NCBI GenBank assembly: GCA_029266835.1 | Contig: JAQSWD010000015.1 | Location: 1-49,291, forward strand | Origin: Steroidobacteraceae bacterium | GTDB taxonomy: Bacteria > Pseudomonadota > Gammaproteobacteria > Steroidobacterales > Steroidobacteraceae | DNA: 49,291 nucleotides | Direction: 5' to 3' | In this document: positions 16,357 to 24,946 of the stretch, piece after piece | How the letters are laid out: each line of letters starts with the position of its first letter | Numbering within the stretch: position 1 is the stretch's first letter | Made by a program: the position numbers and the translations under genes | The notes under the pieces: generated by a model | What the model saw: the letters and a program-made list of their open reading frames with translations, nothing else | What the model was told of the DNA's origin: nothing | Database searches by the model: none

Positions 16357-18273
16357 CTACTTCCGGGCTCCCGGAGACACGCTGATCAAAGAACGGGGCT
16401 GATCCAGCAGGAATCCCTGGGCGTAGTCGAGACCCACGGCGGACATCCAGTCCCGCACGGCGGGCGTGTCCACGCGCTTGGCGACGCACGACAGGCCCAG
16501 CACCTTGGAGGCCTGGGTGATGGCGACGACCAGTGCCTGCGCCACCTTGTCCTTCATTGCCGCGGTCGTGATCCTGGGTTCGAGCTTGAGGAACTTGAGC
16601 GCGGGCGAGCCTAACCACCGCATCGCGTTGTGATGCAGCGTGAAGTCGTCGAGCACCACGTGGCAGCCGACTTTCTCGCAGGCCTGGATGAACGCGTCCA
16701 CGTCGCGCACCTGCTCGACGCAGGACTTCTCGCTGATCTCGAAGCCCAGCGCCTTGGCGGGCACCTTGTGATTCTTGAGCGTGCTGGCCACATAGCTCGC
16801 GAATTTCGGATCCGCGATCGTGCCCATGCCCACGTTCACCGAGAAGCTGGCGGGGTCGCCCTCCCAGCAATCGCGATGTTCGTTCATCCAGCCGAGGAGA
16901 CGCTCGACCACGAGACGGTCGAGATCGGAATTGGCGCTGGGGTCGTGAACGTCCTGCATCACGCGATCCGGCGCGACGCCGAACTCGTTGTCGGCGTTCG
17001 CGTCGCGCACCAGCACTTCGTAGCGCTTTGTGCCGCCACTGCCCTTGAGCTTGACCAGCTGCTGCACGTGCAGCTCGAAGATCTGCCCGTAGAACTCGAA
17101 TTGGCCCGGGCCTACCGTGAGCTGCGGCTCGTCATCCACGTACTCGGGCGCGACCACCATGCCTTCCTGCGCATTGGCCTCGGCCTCGAACTCGGCAATG
17201 GCCTCGACCTCGGTGGTCTCCGCTTCCGGGCTCACATCACCGACGATTTCGACGAGTTCGTCGATGCTGGGCGGCTCATCCTGGATGAGCTGGGGAATCG
17301 GATCGGGCTCGATGTTGATCTCGAGCTTGGGCAGGCGGTCCGTCTGCACCACGCGCAGGTCGGGGCGCTTCGCTTCCTGCGCAGCCGCCCTGGCGGGCCC
17401 CTTGAGCAGCGCCTTCGGATCGATGTCGGAAATCTCGAACGCAATCGAATCGGATTCCACGCTGCCCGAGGTGCGCTGCGGATGCGTGCTGGCCTTGCTG
17501 GCCGGCGCCGCTGGGCGAGCCTGGGCGGGCGGCGCCGCGGGGCGCTGCTGCGCGGCCTTCGCGGCTGGAGCCGGCGGACGCTGCGCTGCCGGTGCTGCGG
17601 GGCGCGGCGGGGTGACAGGAGCCCTGGCCTGCGCGGGCGCGCCAGGACGTTGCGCAACCGGCGGAACGCCGGGGCGAGCCGGCGCCGCACCCGGGCGAGC
17701 GGGGGGCGAGCCGGGACGCGCGGCCATCGGCGGCCGCGCCGGCGGACTAGCTACTCCCACGCCGCCAGCCTGCGCCGGAGCGGCGGGAGCGCCCGGTGCC
17801 GGAGCGGGCCGGCGCAGGAACGCCAGGCGACGCATGAGATTCGTGGTGGTCGGCGTGACGAATTTCGCCGCGCCCTTGTTGTCGAGGAATTTCGAGTCCG
17901 CGATGATCATCGCGATGCCGAGCAGGTCGTTGAGCGGCGAACGCGCGGGCAGGAAAGCGGCGGCGCGGCCGTCACCGAAATTCTGGAAGACGCAGGCCTT
18001 GTCGGGGGCCGCGTTCAGCGCGGACACGGCCTCGAGCACGAAGTTGTGTTCGTCGGGACCGAGCGCGCCTTCGTCGAGCCACAACACATCGCCACGTTCG
18101 TCGTGCAGCGAAATCGACTGCAGTCGATTGCCCGAAAGAGCCTGCTTCAGGGCTTCGCCGATTGCGGCTTTGGAATCGCCGCCTGGAGTGACACTAGCGC
18201 TCGCCTGCATTAGAGATTTTTCCCCGAACTGAGCAGCAAGAGTCGCAAAACCCGGCTGGATGCGCCGTGACAT
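16357..18273 (-). CDS. Degenerate EAL-domain protein with Pro/Ala-rich linker
   Basis: A 638-residue cytoplasmic protein. An N-terminal domain (about 30-155) looks like a GAF/PAS or roadblock-like fold but is not assigned. Residues 156-262 are a Pro/Ala/Arg-rich linker, followed by an acidic stretch (270-385). The C-terminal 390-630 is an EAL fold: EVLVR (419-423), Asn480, FEISE (511-515), DDF (542-544), Lys563 and QG (619-620). The usual AEGVET motif is replaced by AKRVDT (598-603) and the DDFG glycine by Thr, so cyclic-di-GMP hydrolysis is doubtful; it may bind the nucleotide or a protein instead. ATG 18273 has GGGAG close upstream. A GGDEF domain is absent. Confidence 0.85.
   Translation of the reverse strand: MSRRIQPGFATLAAQFGEKSLMQASASVTPGGDSKAAIGEALKQALSGNRLQSISLHDERGDVLWLDEGALGPDEHNFVLEAVSALNAAPDKACVFQNFGDGRAAAFLPARSPLNDLLGIAMIIADSKFLDNKGAAKFVTPTTTNLMRRLAFLRRPAPAPGAPAAPAQAGGVGVASPPARPPMAARPGSPPARPGAAPARPGVPPVAQRPGAPAQARAPVTPPRPAAPAAQRPPAPAAKAAQQRPAAPPAQARPAAPASKASTHPQRTSGSVESDSIAFEISDIDPKALLKGPARAAAQEAKRPDLRVVQTDRLPKLEINIEPDPIPQLIQDEPPSIDELVEIVGDVSPEAETTEVEAIAEFEAEANAQEGMVVAPEYVDDEPQLTVGPGQFEFYGQIFELHVQQLVKLKGSGGTKRYEVLVRDANADNEFGVAPDRVMQDVHDPSANSDLDRLVVERLLGWMNEHRDCWEGDPASFSVNVGMGTIADPKFASYVASTLKNHKVPAKALGFEISEKSCVEQVRDVDAFIQACEKVGCHVVLDDFTLHHNAMRWLGSPALKFLKLEPRITTAAMKDKVAQALVVAITQASKVLGLSCVAKRVDTPAVRDWMSAVGLDYAQGFLLDQPRSLISVSPGARK
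17488..17808 (-). repeat. Low-complexity Pro/Ala/Arg-coding tract inside the EAL gene
   Basis: About 107 codons made almost entirely of Pro, Ala, Arg, Gly and Gln, with recurring RPGAP and QRPAAP-like units. The DNA is imperfectly repetitive, so it may vary in length between strains by slippage. It encodes a flexible linker between the N-terminal domain and the EAL domain. Confidence 0.6.
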
Positions 18274-18487
18274 AGCTCCCGTTCCCTGAGCGCCCGCAGC
18301 GACACATTGACGCTGTTATGTCGAATCCGGGGTGCTTTCGCGCAGTGGGTCACATGCGCGGTTCCGCCGCGATATTTGCCGCAGAGCAGTCAGCCGGTGT
18401 TCCGCTATCGATTTGACTCAACGTGGGCTAGATTCGGGCTGCCAGCCGGTTATCACAACCGACTGCAACAACGAAGGGGGATCAAGG
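18274..18487. other. Divergent intergenic region, 214 bases, no confident site
   Basis: This gap must hold the promoters of both the EAL gene (minus) and the xylanase (plus). It is less GC-rich than the genes. A TTGACT near 18413 and a TAGATT near 18429 are -35 and -10-like, but their spacing is wrong, so I call no promoter. An A/G-rich ribosome site (AAGGGGGA) lies just before the xylanase ATG. Confidence 0.4.
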
Positions 18488-20602
18488 ATGAAATGCTCAA
18501 GGAGCGAGCTGTTGCTCGCTGGTCTTTTCTCGGCTTTTCCAATCGTCTCATTCGCCCAAACCGAGCCTCTGGTCTTCGAAGCGGAAGCCGGAACGCTGGG
18601 CGCCAATCTAACTACCGGCGTGAATGGCGCCACGACGTACGTCACCACCACGGTCAACACGACCACGCCGCCGGCGGCGCCGCACATCGCCACGCACACG
18701 ATCACATTCCCCGCCTCCGGCAACTGGGAGCTGTATGCGCGCGTGCTGGTCGGGCCCGCCTCGGCGAACGACGACAGCTTCTATTTCGGCCAGGGTTTCG
18801 GCGTGAAGACGCCCGAACTGGCCGCCGACTGGGCATTGCAGAACGAGGCAACCACCGGGTTCGCCAACCCGGCAGCCACCGTCATCGTCGGGGGCACGAC
18901 CGGCAGCAACGTGTTCAAGTGGATCAAGCTCACCGGCTCTCCGGCCGGTGGTCCGAATCCTTGGGTGGTTCCGGCGGGGGAGCTCACCCAGACTTTCCAG
19001 TGGGGCACACGCGAGGACGGTCTGCAGCTCGACAAGTTCGCATTCGGACGCCCCGGTGTCTGTTACACGGTGGCCAACCTCGACAATGGCCAGGCCGCAT
19101 CGGGCACCTGCCCGCCGCCGCCGCCGCCAGAGCCGCCGCCTTACACGCGCACCGATCCGGCCATTGCCACCGGCAAGGACAAGTATCTCGGCGGTGCCTG
19201 GAGCCCGGGCAATGCGTCCCTCGAGTTCGCGAACTACTGGAACCAGGTGACGCCGGAAAACGGCGGCAAATGGGGCACGGTCGAAGGCACTCGTGACGTG
19301 ATGAACTGGGCTCAGGCCGATGCGGCGTATGCGCTCGCCAAGGCCAACGGATATCCGTTCAAGTGGCACACGCTCATCTGGGGCAACCAGCAGCCCGCCT
19401 GGATCGAGAGCCTTTCCACTGCCGAGCAGCGCGAGGAAATCGAGGAGTGGTATGCCGCCATCGCGGAGCGTTACCCCGACATCGACCAGATCGAAGTGGT
19501 GAACGAACCGCTGCACGATCCGCCGCGCGGCGCCACCAATGGCAACTACATCGAGGCGCTGGGCGGCAATGGAACGACGGGCTGGGACTGGGTCATCACG
19601 TCCTTCCAGCTCGCGCGGCAGTATTTTCCCAAGCCTATCTACATCACCGAGCTGGACATCGACGGCGTGCTGGCTGGCGTGCTCAACCACGAGGTGCAGC
19701 TGGCTGCGTACCAGCGCATCTTCCCGGTGTTCTGGGAGCATCCGGCCGTCAAGGGCGTCACCATCTGGGGTTACGTGCAGAACAACCACTGGCGCAACCA
19801 GCAGGGCGCGTGGCTCAAGTACCTCAATGGCGGCGAGCGGCCGGCGCTGCAATGGCTGATCCGCTACGTGCAGAACATCCCGGCCGTGGTGAACCCGCAG
19901 ATACTGGCCGTCGACGAAACGGCCGCAGGCGGCACCGTGCTCGGCCCCGTGGTGGCCGTGGACCCGGATGCGGGCACGACGTTCTCGCAGTGGCAGATCA
20001 ACTCGGACGCCAGCGGCAAATTCGTCATCGATCCGGCCACCGGCGTGGTGAGCCTGGCGCCGGAGGCGGCGCTGGACTTCGAGACCTTCACCTCGCACGT
20101 GATCACCGTGTCGGTGTGGGATGGCTACAACCGCAGCGCCGCGGGCACCGTGACCATCCAGGTCGGCAATGCCAATGACAACGCACCCGTGGTCACCGCC
20201 GGCCAGCGGTTCAATATCGACGATGGCTCGCGATACAACCTCGGCCTGCTGTCCGCGACCGATGCCGACGACGGCAATCAGCCGGGCTTCACCACTTTCG
20301 CGGGCTGGCAGGTGGTGGGCGGTACCGGCGCTTCGGTGTTCACCATCGAGTCGGGCACGGGGTTGCTGCAGATCAAGCGGCCGCTGCTGATCGACTTCAG
20401 GCGTAGCAACTACACCGTGCTGGCGACGGTGAGCGATGGCGCCAACACCAGCGAGCCGCGCGAGATCCTGGTCGCGATCCCGCGCAAGGTGACCATGTGC
20501 CTGCTCAACCTGCTGCAGCTGGATGTGCCGAAGGAAGCGGCCACGCTGCTGCTGCGCAGCGGCGCGGCGCTGGGAAGCTGCAAGCGGAAATACCCGTGGT
20601 GA
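18488..20602 (+). CDS. Secreted GH10 xylanase-like protein with cadherin-like repeats and a shortened catalytic barrel
   Basis: A 704-residue exported protein. Signal peptide about 1-23 (ending SFAQ); a carbohydrate-binding-like beta domain (about 26-188); a Pro-rich linker (209-218); the GH10 domain (about 222-462); and two cadherin-like domains (about 466-562 and 566-665, with NANDNAPV between them). GH10 motifs are clear: KWHTLIWGNQQPAW, acid/base Glu340 in VVNEPLHDP, nucleophile Glu388 in YITELDI and the final WGY. The two glutamates are only 48 residues apart, whereas about 106-108 is usual (for example 127 and 233 in Cex). The barrel section with the NDY and QxH motifs is absent, in frame, at about residues 380-383. 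Activity on xylan is therefore doubtful. ATG 18488 follows AAGGGGGA. Confidence 0.85.
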   Translation: MKCSRSELLLAGLFSAFPIVSFAQTEPLVFEAEAGTLGANLTTGVNGATTYVTTTVNTTTPPAAPHIATHTITFPASGNWELYARVLVGPASANDDSFYFGQGFGVKTPELAADWALQNEATTGFANPAATVIVGGTTGSNVFKWIKLTGSPAGGPNPWVVPAGELTQTFQWGTREDGLQLDKFAFGRPGVCYTVANLDNGQAASGTCPPPPPPEPPPYTRTDPAIATGKDKYLGGAWSPGNASLEFANYWNQVTPENGGKWGTVEGTRDVMNWAQADAAYALAKANGYPFKWHTLIWGNQQPAWIESLSTAEQREEIEEWYAAIAERYPDIDQIEVVNEPLHDPPRGATNGNYIEALGGNGTTGWDWVITSFQLARQYFPKPIYITELDIDGVLAGVLNHEVQLAAYQRIFPVFWEHPAVKGVTIWGYVQNNHWRNQQGAWLKYLNGGERPALQWLIRYVQNIPAVVNPQILAVDETAAGGTVLGPVVAVDPDAGTTFSQWQINSDASGKFVIDPATGVVSLAPEAALDFETFTSHVITVSVWDGYNRSAAGTVTIQVGNANDNAPVVTAGQRFNIDDGSRYNLGLLSATDADDGNQPGFTTFAGWQVVGGTGASVFTIESGTGLLQIKRPLLIDFRRSNYTVLATVSDGANTSEPREILVAIPRKVTMCLLNLLQLDVPKEAATLLLRSGAALGSCKRKYPW

Positions 20603-20623
20603 TCACGGGCAATTGAAGTGACC

Positions 20624-20655
20624 AGAGGGCCGGCACAAGCCGGCCCTCTTCGTTT
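20624..20655 (+). terminator. Rho-independent terminator of the xylanase gene
   Basis: AGAGGGCCGGC (20624-20634), loop ACAA and its exact complement (20639-20649) form an 11-base-pair stem, followed by TCGTTT. It begins 21 bases after the stop codon. Its tail touches the stop of the convergent DUF1993 gene, so it separates the two transcripts. Confidence 0.85.
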
Positions 20656-21158
20656 CACCCGCCGATGAAGTCCTTCTTGCCGATGTCCACGCCGTTGTGG
20701 CGCAGCAGGTTGTACGCGGTGACGTAGTGGAAGAAGAAGTTCGGCAGTGCCCAGATCTGCAGGAACTCCAGGCCTTTGAATTCCAGCGTGCGGTCGCGCA
20801 TCTTGATGACGATGTGGCGCGTCTCGCTGCCTTCGAGCGCGGCTGCTGGAACGGAGTCGACGTAAGCCAGCGTCTTTTTCACCCGTTCCACCAGCTCATC
20901 CATGGTGGTCTCGACGTCGTCGAACTTCGGCGGATCCACGGCGGCCAGGCGCGCCATGGAGTTCTTGGCGAAATCACTGGCGAGCTGTATCTGCCGGGAG
21001 AATGGCAGCATGTCCGGCGCGAGCCGCGCACCCACCAGCACGCTCACGTCGAAGTTGCGCGCCTTCGCATTGGCCACGCCTTTCTCCATGACCACCAGCA
21101 GCTGGGTGAGCGCCTTCCTGAATACGCCATGGCTCATCGCGTGCATGGAAATTTGCAT
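20655..21158 (-). CDS. DUF1993 family protein (DinB-like helical bundle)
   Basis: A 167-residue soluble protein. The start MHAMSHGVFRKALTQLLVVMEKG, the central ARLAPDMLPFSRQIQLASDFAKN and the end FFFHYVTAYNLLRHNGVDIGKKDFIG are all characteristic of DUF1993. The family is related to DinB four-helix bundles that can bind a metal through His residues; its function is unknown. ATG 21158 has AGAGGGA upstream. It is divergent, by 65 bases, from a LysR regulator that is the natural candidate to control it. Confidence 0.88.
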   Translation of the reverse strand: MQISMHAMSHGVFRKALTQLLVVMEKGVANAKARNFDVSVLVGARLAPDMLPFSRQIQLASDFAKNSMARLAAVDPPKFDDVETTMDELVERVKKTLAYVDSVPAAALEGSETRHIVIKMRDRTLEFKGLEFLQIWALPNFFFHYVTAYNLLRHNGVDIGKKDFIGG

Positions 21159-21223
21159 TACATCTTCCCTCTTAGATTCTTTGGTGAAACAATGCGCACG
21201 CCATCGTTACCTTTGGTGCGCCC

Positions 21224-22120
21224 ATGAGTGAATTCTGGTCCGCCGCTCAACTCGCCGTGTTCGCACGCGTCGTCGAGCTGAATGGTTTTTCCGCCGCTGC
21301 CCGGGCCTATCGCGTCCCCAAGGTCGCCGTCAGCCGCGCCATCGCCGACCTCGAGAAATCCATGGGAGTGCAGCTGATGAAGCGCACCACCCGAAGGATT
21401 TTCCTGACGGCCGCGGGAGACGCGGTGCTCCCGCATGCGCGCGCCATCAGCATCGAGGTCGAGAAGGTACGCCAGCTCGCGCAAACCTTCTCTACCTCTC
21501 GCGAGGGACCGTTGCGTGTGGTGGCCGACCCCACCTACGGCCGCGTGCTGCTGGCGCCGCTGGTGCCGCGCTTCCTCGACAGCTTTCCCGACATCGCGCT
21601 CGACGTGGTGCTGGATGCCGATCAATCCGCCGAATGGGATGTGGCCATCCGCGCGGGCGTCAACGAGGACCCGACGCTGGGATCGCGCCTGCTGGGCGCG
21701 CCACCCGCGGTGTTGTGCGCCACGCCTGCCTATCTGCAGAAACATCCGGCGCCGGACCGCCCTGAAGGTCTGCGCGATCACGCGCTGCTGACGCCGGCGG
21801 GCGAGGGCGCCGAGTACAAGTTCCAGATGACCAAGGCTTCGGCGCGCGCGGAAGTACGTGTGCGCCCGAAGCTGGCGGTCGACGATCCGGCGGTGCTGCA
21901 CAGCGCGACGGTGGCCGGGCTGGGAATCGGGCTGCTGCCGGAATTCCTGTGCCGCCAGGGCGTGGCCACCGCGAAACTGCGTAAGGTGCTTGCCGATTGG
22001 CAGGCGCCGTCCGCCGCGCCACTGTACGCGGTGTTTCCGGCCGGCCTCGAGGAGGATCCCCGCGTGCGCAGCTTCGTCGAGTTCGCCGCGGCCAACATCG
22101 TGCCGGCACTGGCTCACTAG
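21224..22120 (+). CDS. LysR-family transcriptional regulator
   Basis: A 298-residue regulator with the LysR winged helix at 6-65 (FSAAARAYRVPKVAVSRAIADLEKSMGVQL, then LTAAGDAVLPHA) and a periplasmic-binding-like effector domain at about 93-295. It lacks the Cys pattern of OxyR and most resembles the LysR proteins that repress adjacent divergent oxidoreductase or DUF genes. It sits between the divergent DUF1993 gene and, 20 bases downstream on the same strand, an acyl-CoA dehydrogenase, so either may be its target. Effector unknown. Confidence 0.92.
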   Translation: MSEFWSAAQLAVFARVVELNGFSAAARAYRVPKVAVSRAIADLEKSMGVQLMKRTTRRIFLTAAGDAVLPHARAISIEVEKVRQLAQTFSTSREGPLRVVADPTYGRVLLAPLVPRFLDSFPDIALDVVLDADQSAEWDVAIRAGVNEDPTLGSRLLGAPPAVLCATPAYLQKHPAPDRPEGLRDHALLTPAGEGAEYKFQMTKASARAEVRVRPKLAVDDPAVLHSATVAGLGIGLLPEFLCRQGVATAKLRKVLADWQAPSAAPLYAVFPAGLEEDPRVRSFVEFAAANIVPALAH

Positions 22121-22140
22121 CAGACGTTGGGGGTTTTCTG

Positions 22141-23958
22141 ATGTATCGCGCACCGGTCAAGGACATCCGGTTTGTATTGGATGAGCTCATCGGCACGGAG
22201 GCCCTGCGCACCTGCCCGGAATTCGCCGAGTTTTCCAGCGAGACCAGCGACGCCGTGCTCGGCGAGGCGGCGCGCTTCGCAGAAACCATCCTCGAACCCC
22301 TCTGCAAGAGTGGCGACCGCCAGGGCGCGCAGTGGACGGCCATGGGCGTGACCATGCCCGACGGCTTCAAGGATGCCTATCTGCAGTTCTGCGAGAGTGG
22401 CTGGCCGTCATTGCGCGCGCAGGCGGAATTCGGCGGGCAGAACGTGCCGACAGTGCTCGGCACCGCGGTCGAGGAGCTCTGGGCGTCGTCGAACCTGGCG
22501 TTCAAGCTCTGTCCCATGCTCACGCAGGGTGCGGTCGAGGCCATCCAGCACTTCGGCACTCCGCAACAGAAGCAGCTCTATCTACCCAAGATGGTGTCCG
22601 GCCAGTGGACGGGCACCATGAACCTCACCGAGCCGCAGGCCGGCAGCGATCTCGCGCAGGTACGCACGCGCGCCGTGCCCGCGGGGCCCAACTACCGCAT
22701 CTATGGCCAGAAGATATTCATCACCTACGGCGAGCACGACCTCACCGAGAACATCGTGCACATGGTGCTGGCGCGCATCGATGGCGCGCCACCGGGTGTG
22801 CGCGGCATCTCGCTGTTCATCGTGCCCAAGTTCTGGGTGAATGCCGACGGCACGCCTGGCGCGCGCAACGATGTGAATTGCGCGTCCATCGAACACAAGC
22901 TGGGCATCCACGCCAGCCCCACCTGCGTGATGATGTTCGGCGAGAACGAAGGCGCGCTGGGCCTGCTGGTGGGCGAAGCCAACCGCGGCCTCGAATACAT
23001 GTTCGTGATGATGAACGTGGCGCGCCTGTCGGTGGGCCTGGAAGGCTACGCGCAGGGCGAACGCGCGTTCCAGCAGGCGCTGGAATGGGCGCGCACCCGC
23101 GTGCAGGGCAAGCCGCCCGTGCCGGTGGCAAAAGTGGCGGGGTCGGCCTCGCTGGGAACCAGCTCGTCCCCGGCGCCCATCATTGGTCACCCCGACGTGA
23201 AACGGATGTTGCTCGGCATGAAGGCAACGGTGGAAGCGTCGCGGGCCATGGCCCTGTACGCCGCGCACCAGCTGGACCTGGGCCGGGCGCATCCCGACGA
23301 CGCTGTGCGCGCCGCCGCGCAGGCGCGCGGCGATCTGCTGATCCCGGTGGTCAAGGGTTATTGCACAGACAATGGCATCGAGGTGGCATCCACCGGCGTG
23401 CAGGTGCACGGCGGCATGGGCTACGTGGAGGAGACCGGCGCCGCGCAAACCCTGCGCGACGTGCGCATCACGGCCATCTACGAGGGCACCACCGGCATCC
23501 AGTCCAACGACCTCATTGGCCGCAAGTTCGGCCGCGATCGCGGCGCTGCGTTGCGCAGCCTGCTCGACGAGATGCAATCCTCCACCGAAGCGCTCGATGC
23601 CTCGCACCCCGTGGTCAAGGAGGCGCGCGAAGCCGTGCTCGACGCGGTGGCGCGCCTGCGCAAATCCGCGGACACGTTGCTGAGCACACTCAGCAGTTCG
23701 CCGGACCGGGCCATGGCTGTGTCGGTACCCTTTCTCAAGTACTGCGGACTCACCGTCGGTGGCTGGCTCATGGCACGCGGCGCGGGCATTGCCGCGCAGC
23801 GTCTCGCGGAAGGCGCGCGCGATCGGGAGTTCTTCGAGGCCAAACTGGCCACGGCGCATTTCCACGTTACACAGGTATTGCCGGAAGTGCTGGCGCTGGA
23901 GCAGATTGTCGCGCGCGGCAGCGATGCCGTGGTCGGAGTCGACCCGGCTTTGATCTGA
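22141..23958 (+). CDS. Acyl-CoA dehydrogenase, long (about 600-residue) class
   Basis: FAD-dependent alpha,beta-dehydrogenase of 605 residues, longer than the usual 380 because of extra N- and C-terminal helical regions, as in DmdC-like and FadE-like ACADs. Visible: the substrate/FAD block GTMNLTEPQAGSDLAQVRTRA around 160-180, GQKIFITYGEHD, the arginine block and HGGMGYVEETG (about 423-433), and the catalytic base Glu448 in AIYEGTTGIQSNDLIGRK. The start ATG 22141 follows a G-rich stretch. The next gene begins nine bases after the stop with AAGGAG, so they form one operon. Exact acyl substrate is not readable; 3-methylmercaptopropionyl-CoA or medium/long-chain acyl-CoA are candidates. Confidence 0.9.
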   Translation: MYRAPVKDIRFVLDELIGTEALRTCPEFAEFSSETSDAVLGEAARFAETILEPLCKSGDRQGAQWTAMGVTMPDGFKDAYLQFCESGWPSLRAQAEFGGQNVPTVLGTAVEELWASSNLAFKLCPMLTQGAVEAIQHFGTPQQKQLYLPKMVSGQWTGTMNLTEPQAGSDLAQVRTRAVPAGPNYRIYGQKIFITYGEHDLTENIVHMVLARIDGAPPGVRGISLFIVPKFWVNADGTPGARNDVNCASIEHKLGIHASPTCVMMFGENEGALGLLVGEANRGLEYMFVMMNVARLSVGLEGYAQGERAFQQALEWARTRVQGKPPVPVAKVAGSASLGTSSSPAPIIGHPDVKRMLLGMKATVEASRAMALYAAHQLDLGRAHPDDAVRAAAQARGDLLIPVVKGYCTDNGIEVASTGVQVHGGMGYVEETGAAQTLRDVRITAIYEGTTGIQSNDLIGRKFGRDRGAALRSLLDEMQSSTEALDASHPVVKEAREAVLDAVARLRKSADTLLSTLSSSPDRAMAVSVPFLKYCGLTVGGWLMARGAGIAAQRLAEGARDREFFEAKLATAHFHVTQVLPEVLALEQIVARGSDAVVGVDPALI

Positions 23959-23966
23959 AGGAGCGC

Positions 23967-24932
23967 ATGGACAGAAGGAACTTCCTGGCGATGACGGGCG
24001 TGGCCGCGGTGGGCGCCACCGGCGGGATCGCTGGCGCGCACGTCACCGACTATCCACACACGCACCTGCCTTCAGGTGTGCCCGTGCCTTCGGGCAAGCT
24101 GCTCATGCGCAAGATCCCCTCGTCCGGGGAAACCATTCCGGCGATCGGACTCGGCACATCGGGCCCCTTCGAAGTCACCGCCGACGACCAGGCGCGCGCG
24201 CCTTTGCGCGAGGTGCTGGAAGCTTTCTTCGCCGGTGGCGCCACGCTCATCGACACTTCGCCCATGTATTCGACGGCGGAAGCCGTGCTCGGCGACCTGC
24301 TCACCGCCGAGCAGCAGTCCAGGGCCTTCATCGCCACGAAGGTGTGGACGCCGGGATCCGGCGGCCACGGCGAAGCCAAAGGCATCGAGCAGATGCAGCG
24401 ATCCATGTCGTTGCTCAAGCACAAGCGCATCGAGCTCATGCAGGTACACAACCTGGTGGACCTCGACGTGCATCTCAAGACGCTGAAGCAGTGGAAGGCC
24501 GAGGGCCGCATCAAGTACATCGGCGTCACGCACTACACCACCAGTTCGTATCCGGACCTCATCTCCATCGTCAACCGCGAAAAGCTCGACTTCGTGCAGT
24601 TCAACTACTCGGTGGGCACGCGCGAAGCGGAAAACAGGCTGCTGCCACTGTGCGCGGACAAGGGCGTGGCGGTGCTGATCAACCGCGCCTTCGAGGACGG
24701 CAACCTGTTCACGCGCGTGCAGGGCAATCCGCTGCCGGCCTGGGCGGCGGAGTTCGGCGCAACCAGCTGGGCGCAGGTGTTCCTGAAGTTCGTGCTGGCG
24801 CATCCCTCCGTGACCTGTGTGATCCCGGCCACCGGCAAGATCAGAAACCTGGTGGACAACCTCGGCGCGGGCATGGGCGCACTGCCCAATGCGAAGCAGC
24901 GTGCGCAGATCGTCGCCGCCATCGGTCAGTGA
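23967..24932 (+). CDS. Tat-exported aldo/keto reductase
   Basis: A 321-residue member of the aldo/keto reductase superfamily with a twin-arginine signal, DRRNFLAMTG at 2-11 followed by a hydrophobic stretch to about 23, so it is folded in the cytoplasm, presumably with its cofactor, and exported. Catalytic tetrad: Asp96 and Tyr101 (DTSPMY), Lys125 (ATKV) and His161 (QVHNL). The C-terminal PATGKIRNLVDNLGA resembles a nicotinamide cofactor site. Ribosome site AAGGAG four bases before ATG 23967. It is downstream of, and co-transcribed with, the dehydrogenase. Substrate unknown; a periplasmic AKR is somewhat unusual because NADPH is cytoplasmic, although several Tat-AKRs are known. Confidence 0.88.
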   Translation: MDRRNFLAMTGVAAVGATGGIAGAHVTDYPHTHLPSGVPVPSGKLLMRKIPSSGETIPAIGLGTSGPFEVTADDQARAPLREVLEAFFAGGATLIDTSPMYSTAEAVLGDLLTAEQQSRAFIATKVWTPGSGGHGEAKGIEQMQRSMSLLKHKRIELMQVHNLVDLDVHLKTLKQWKAEGRIKYIGVTHYTTSSYPDLISIVNREKLDFVQFNYSVGTREAENRLLPLCADKGVAVLINRAFEDGNLFTRVQGNPLPAWAAEFGATSWAQVFLKFVLAHPSVTCVIPATGKIRNLVDNLGAGMGALPNAKQRAQIVAAIGQ

Positions 24933-24946
24933 CGCTGCTGAGGTAG

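Noticed and set aside
17488-17808. Repeat tract in the EAL gene as a CRISPR-like or mobile repeat
   Set aside because: Repeats are short, irregular and in frame with one protein, consistent with a Pro/Ala linker.
19505-19651. Frameshift as the cause of the short GH10 domain
   Set aside because: The same frame carries recognisable GH10 sequence on both sides of the junction, so the change is an in-frame loss rather than a shift.
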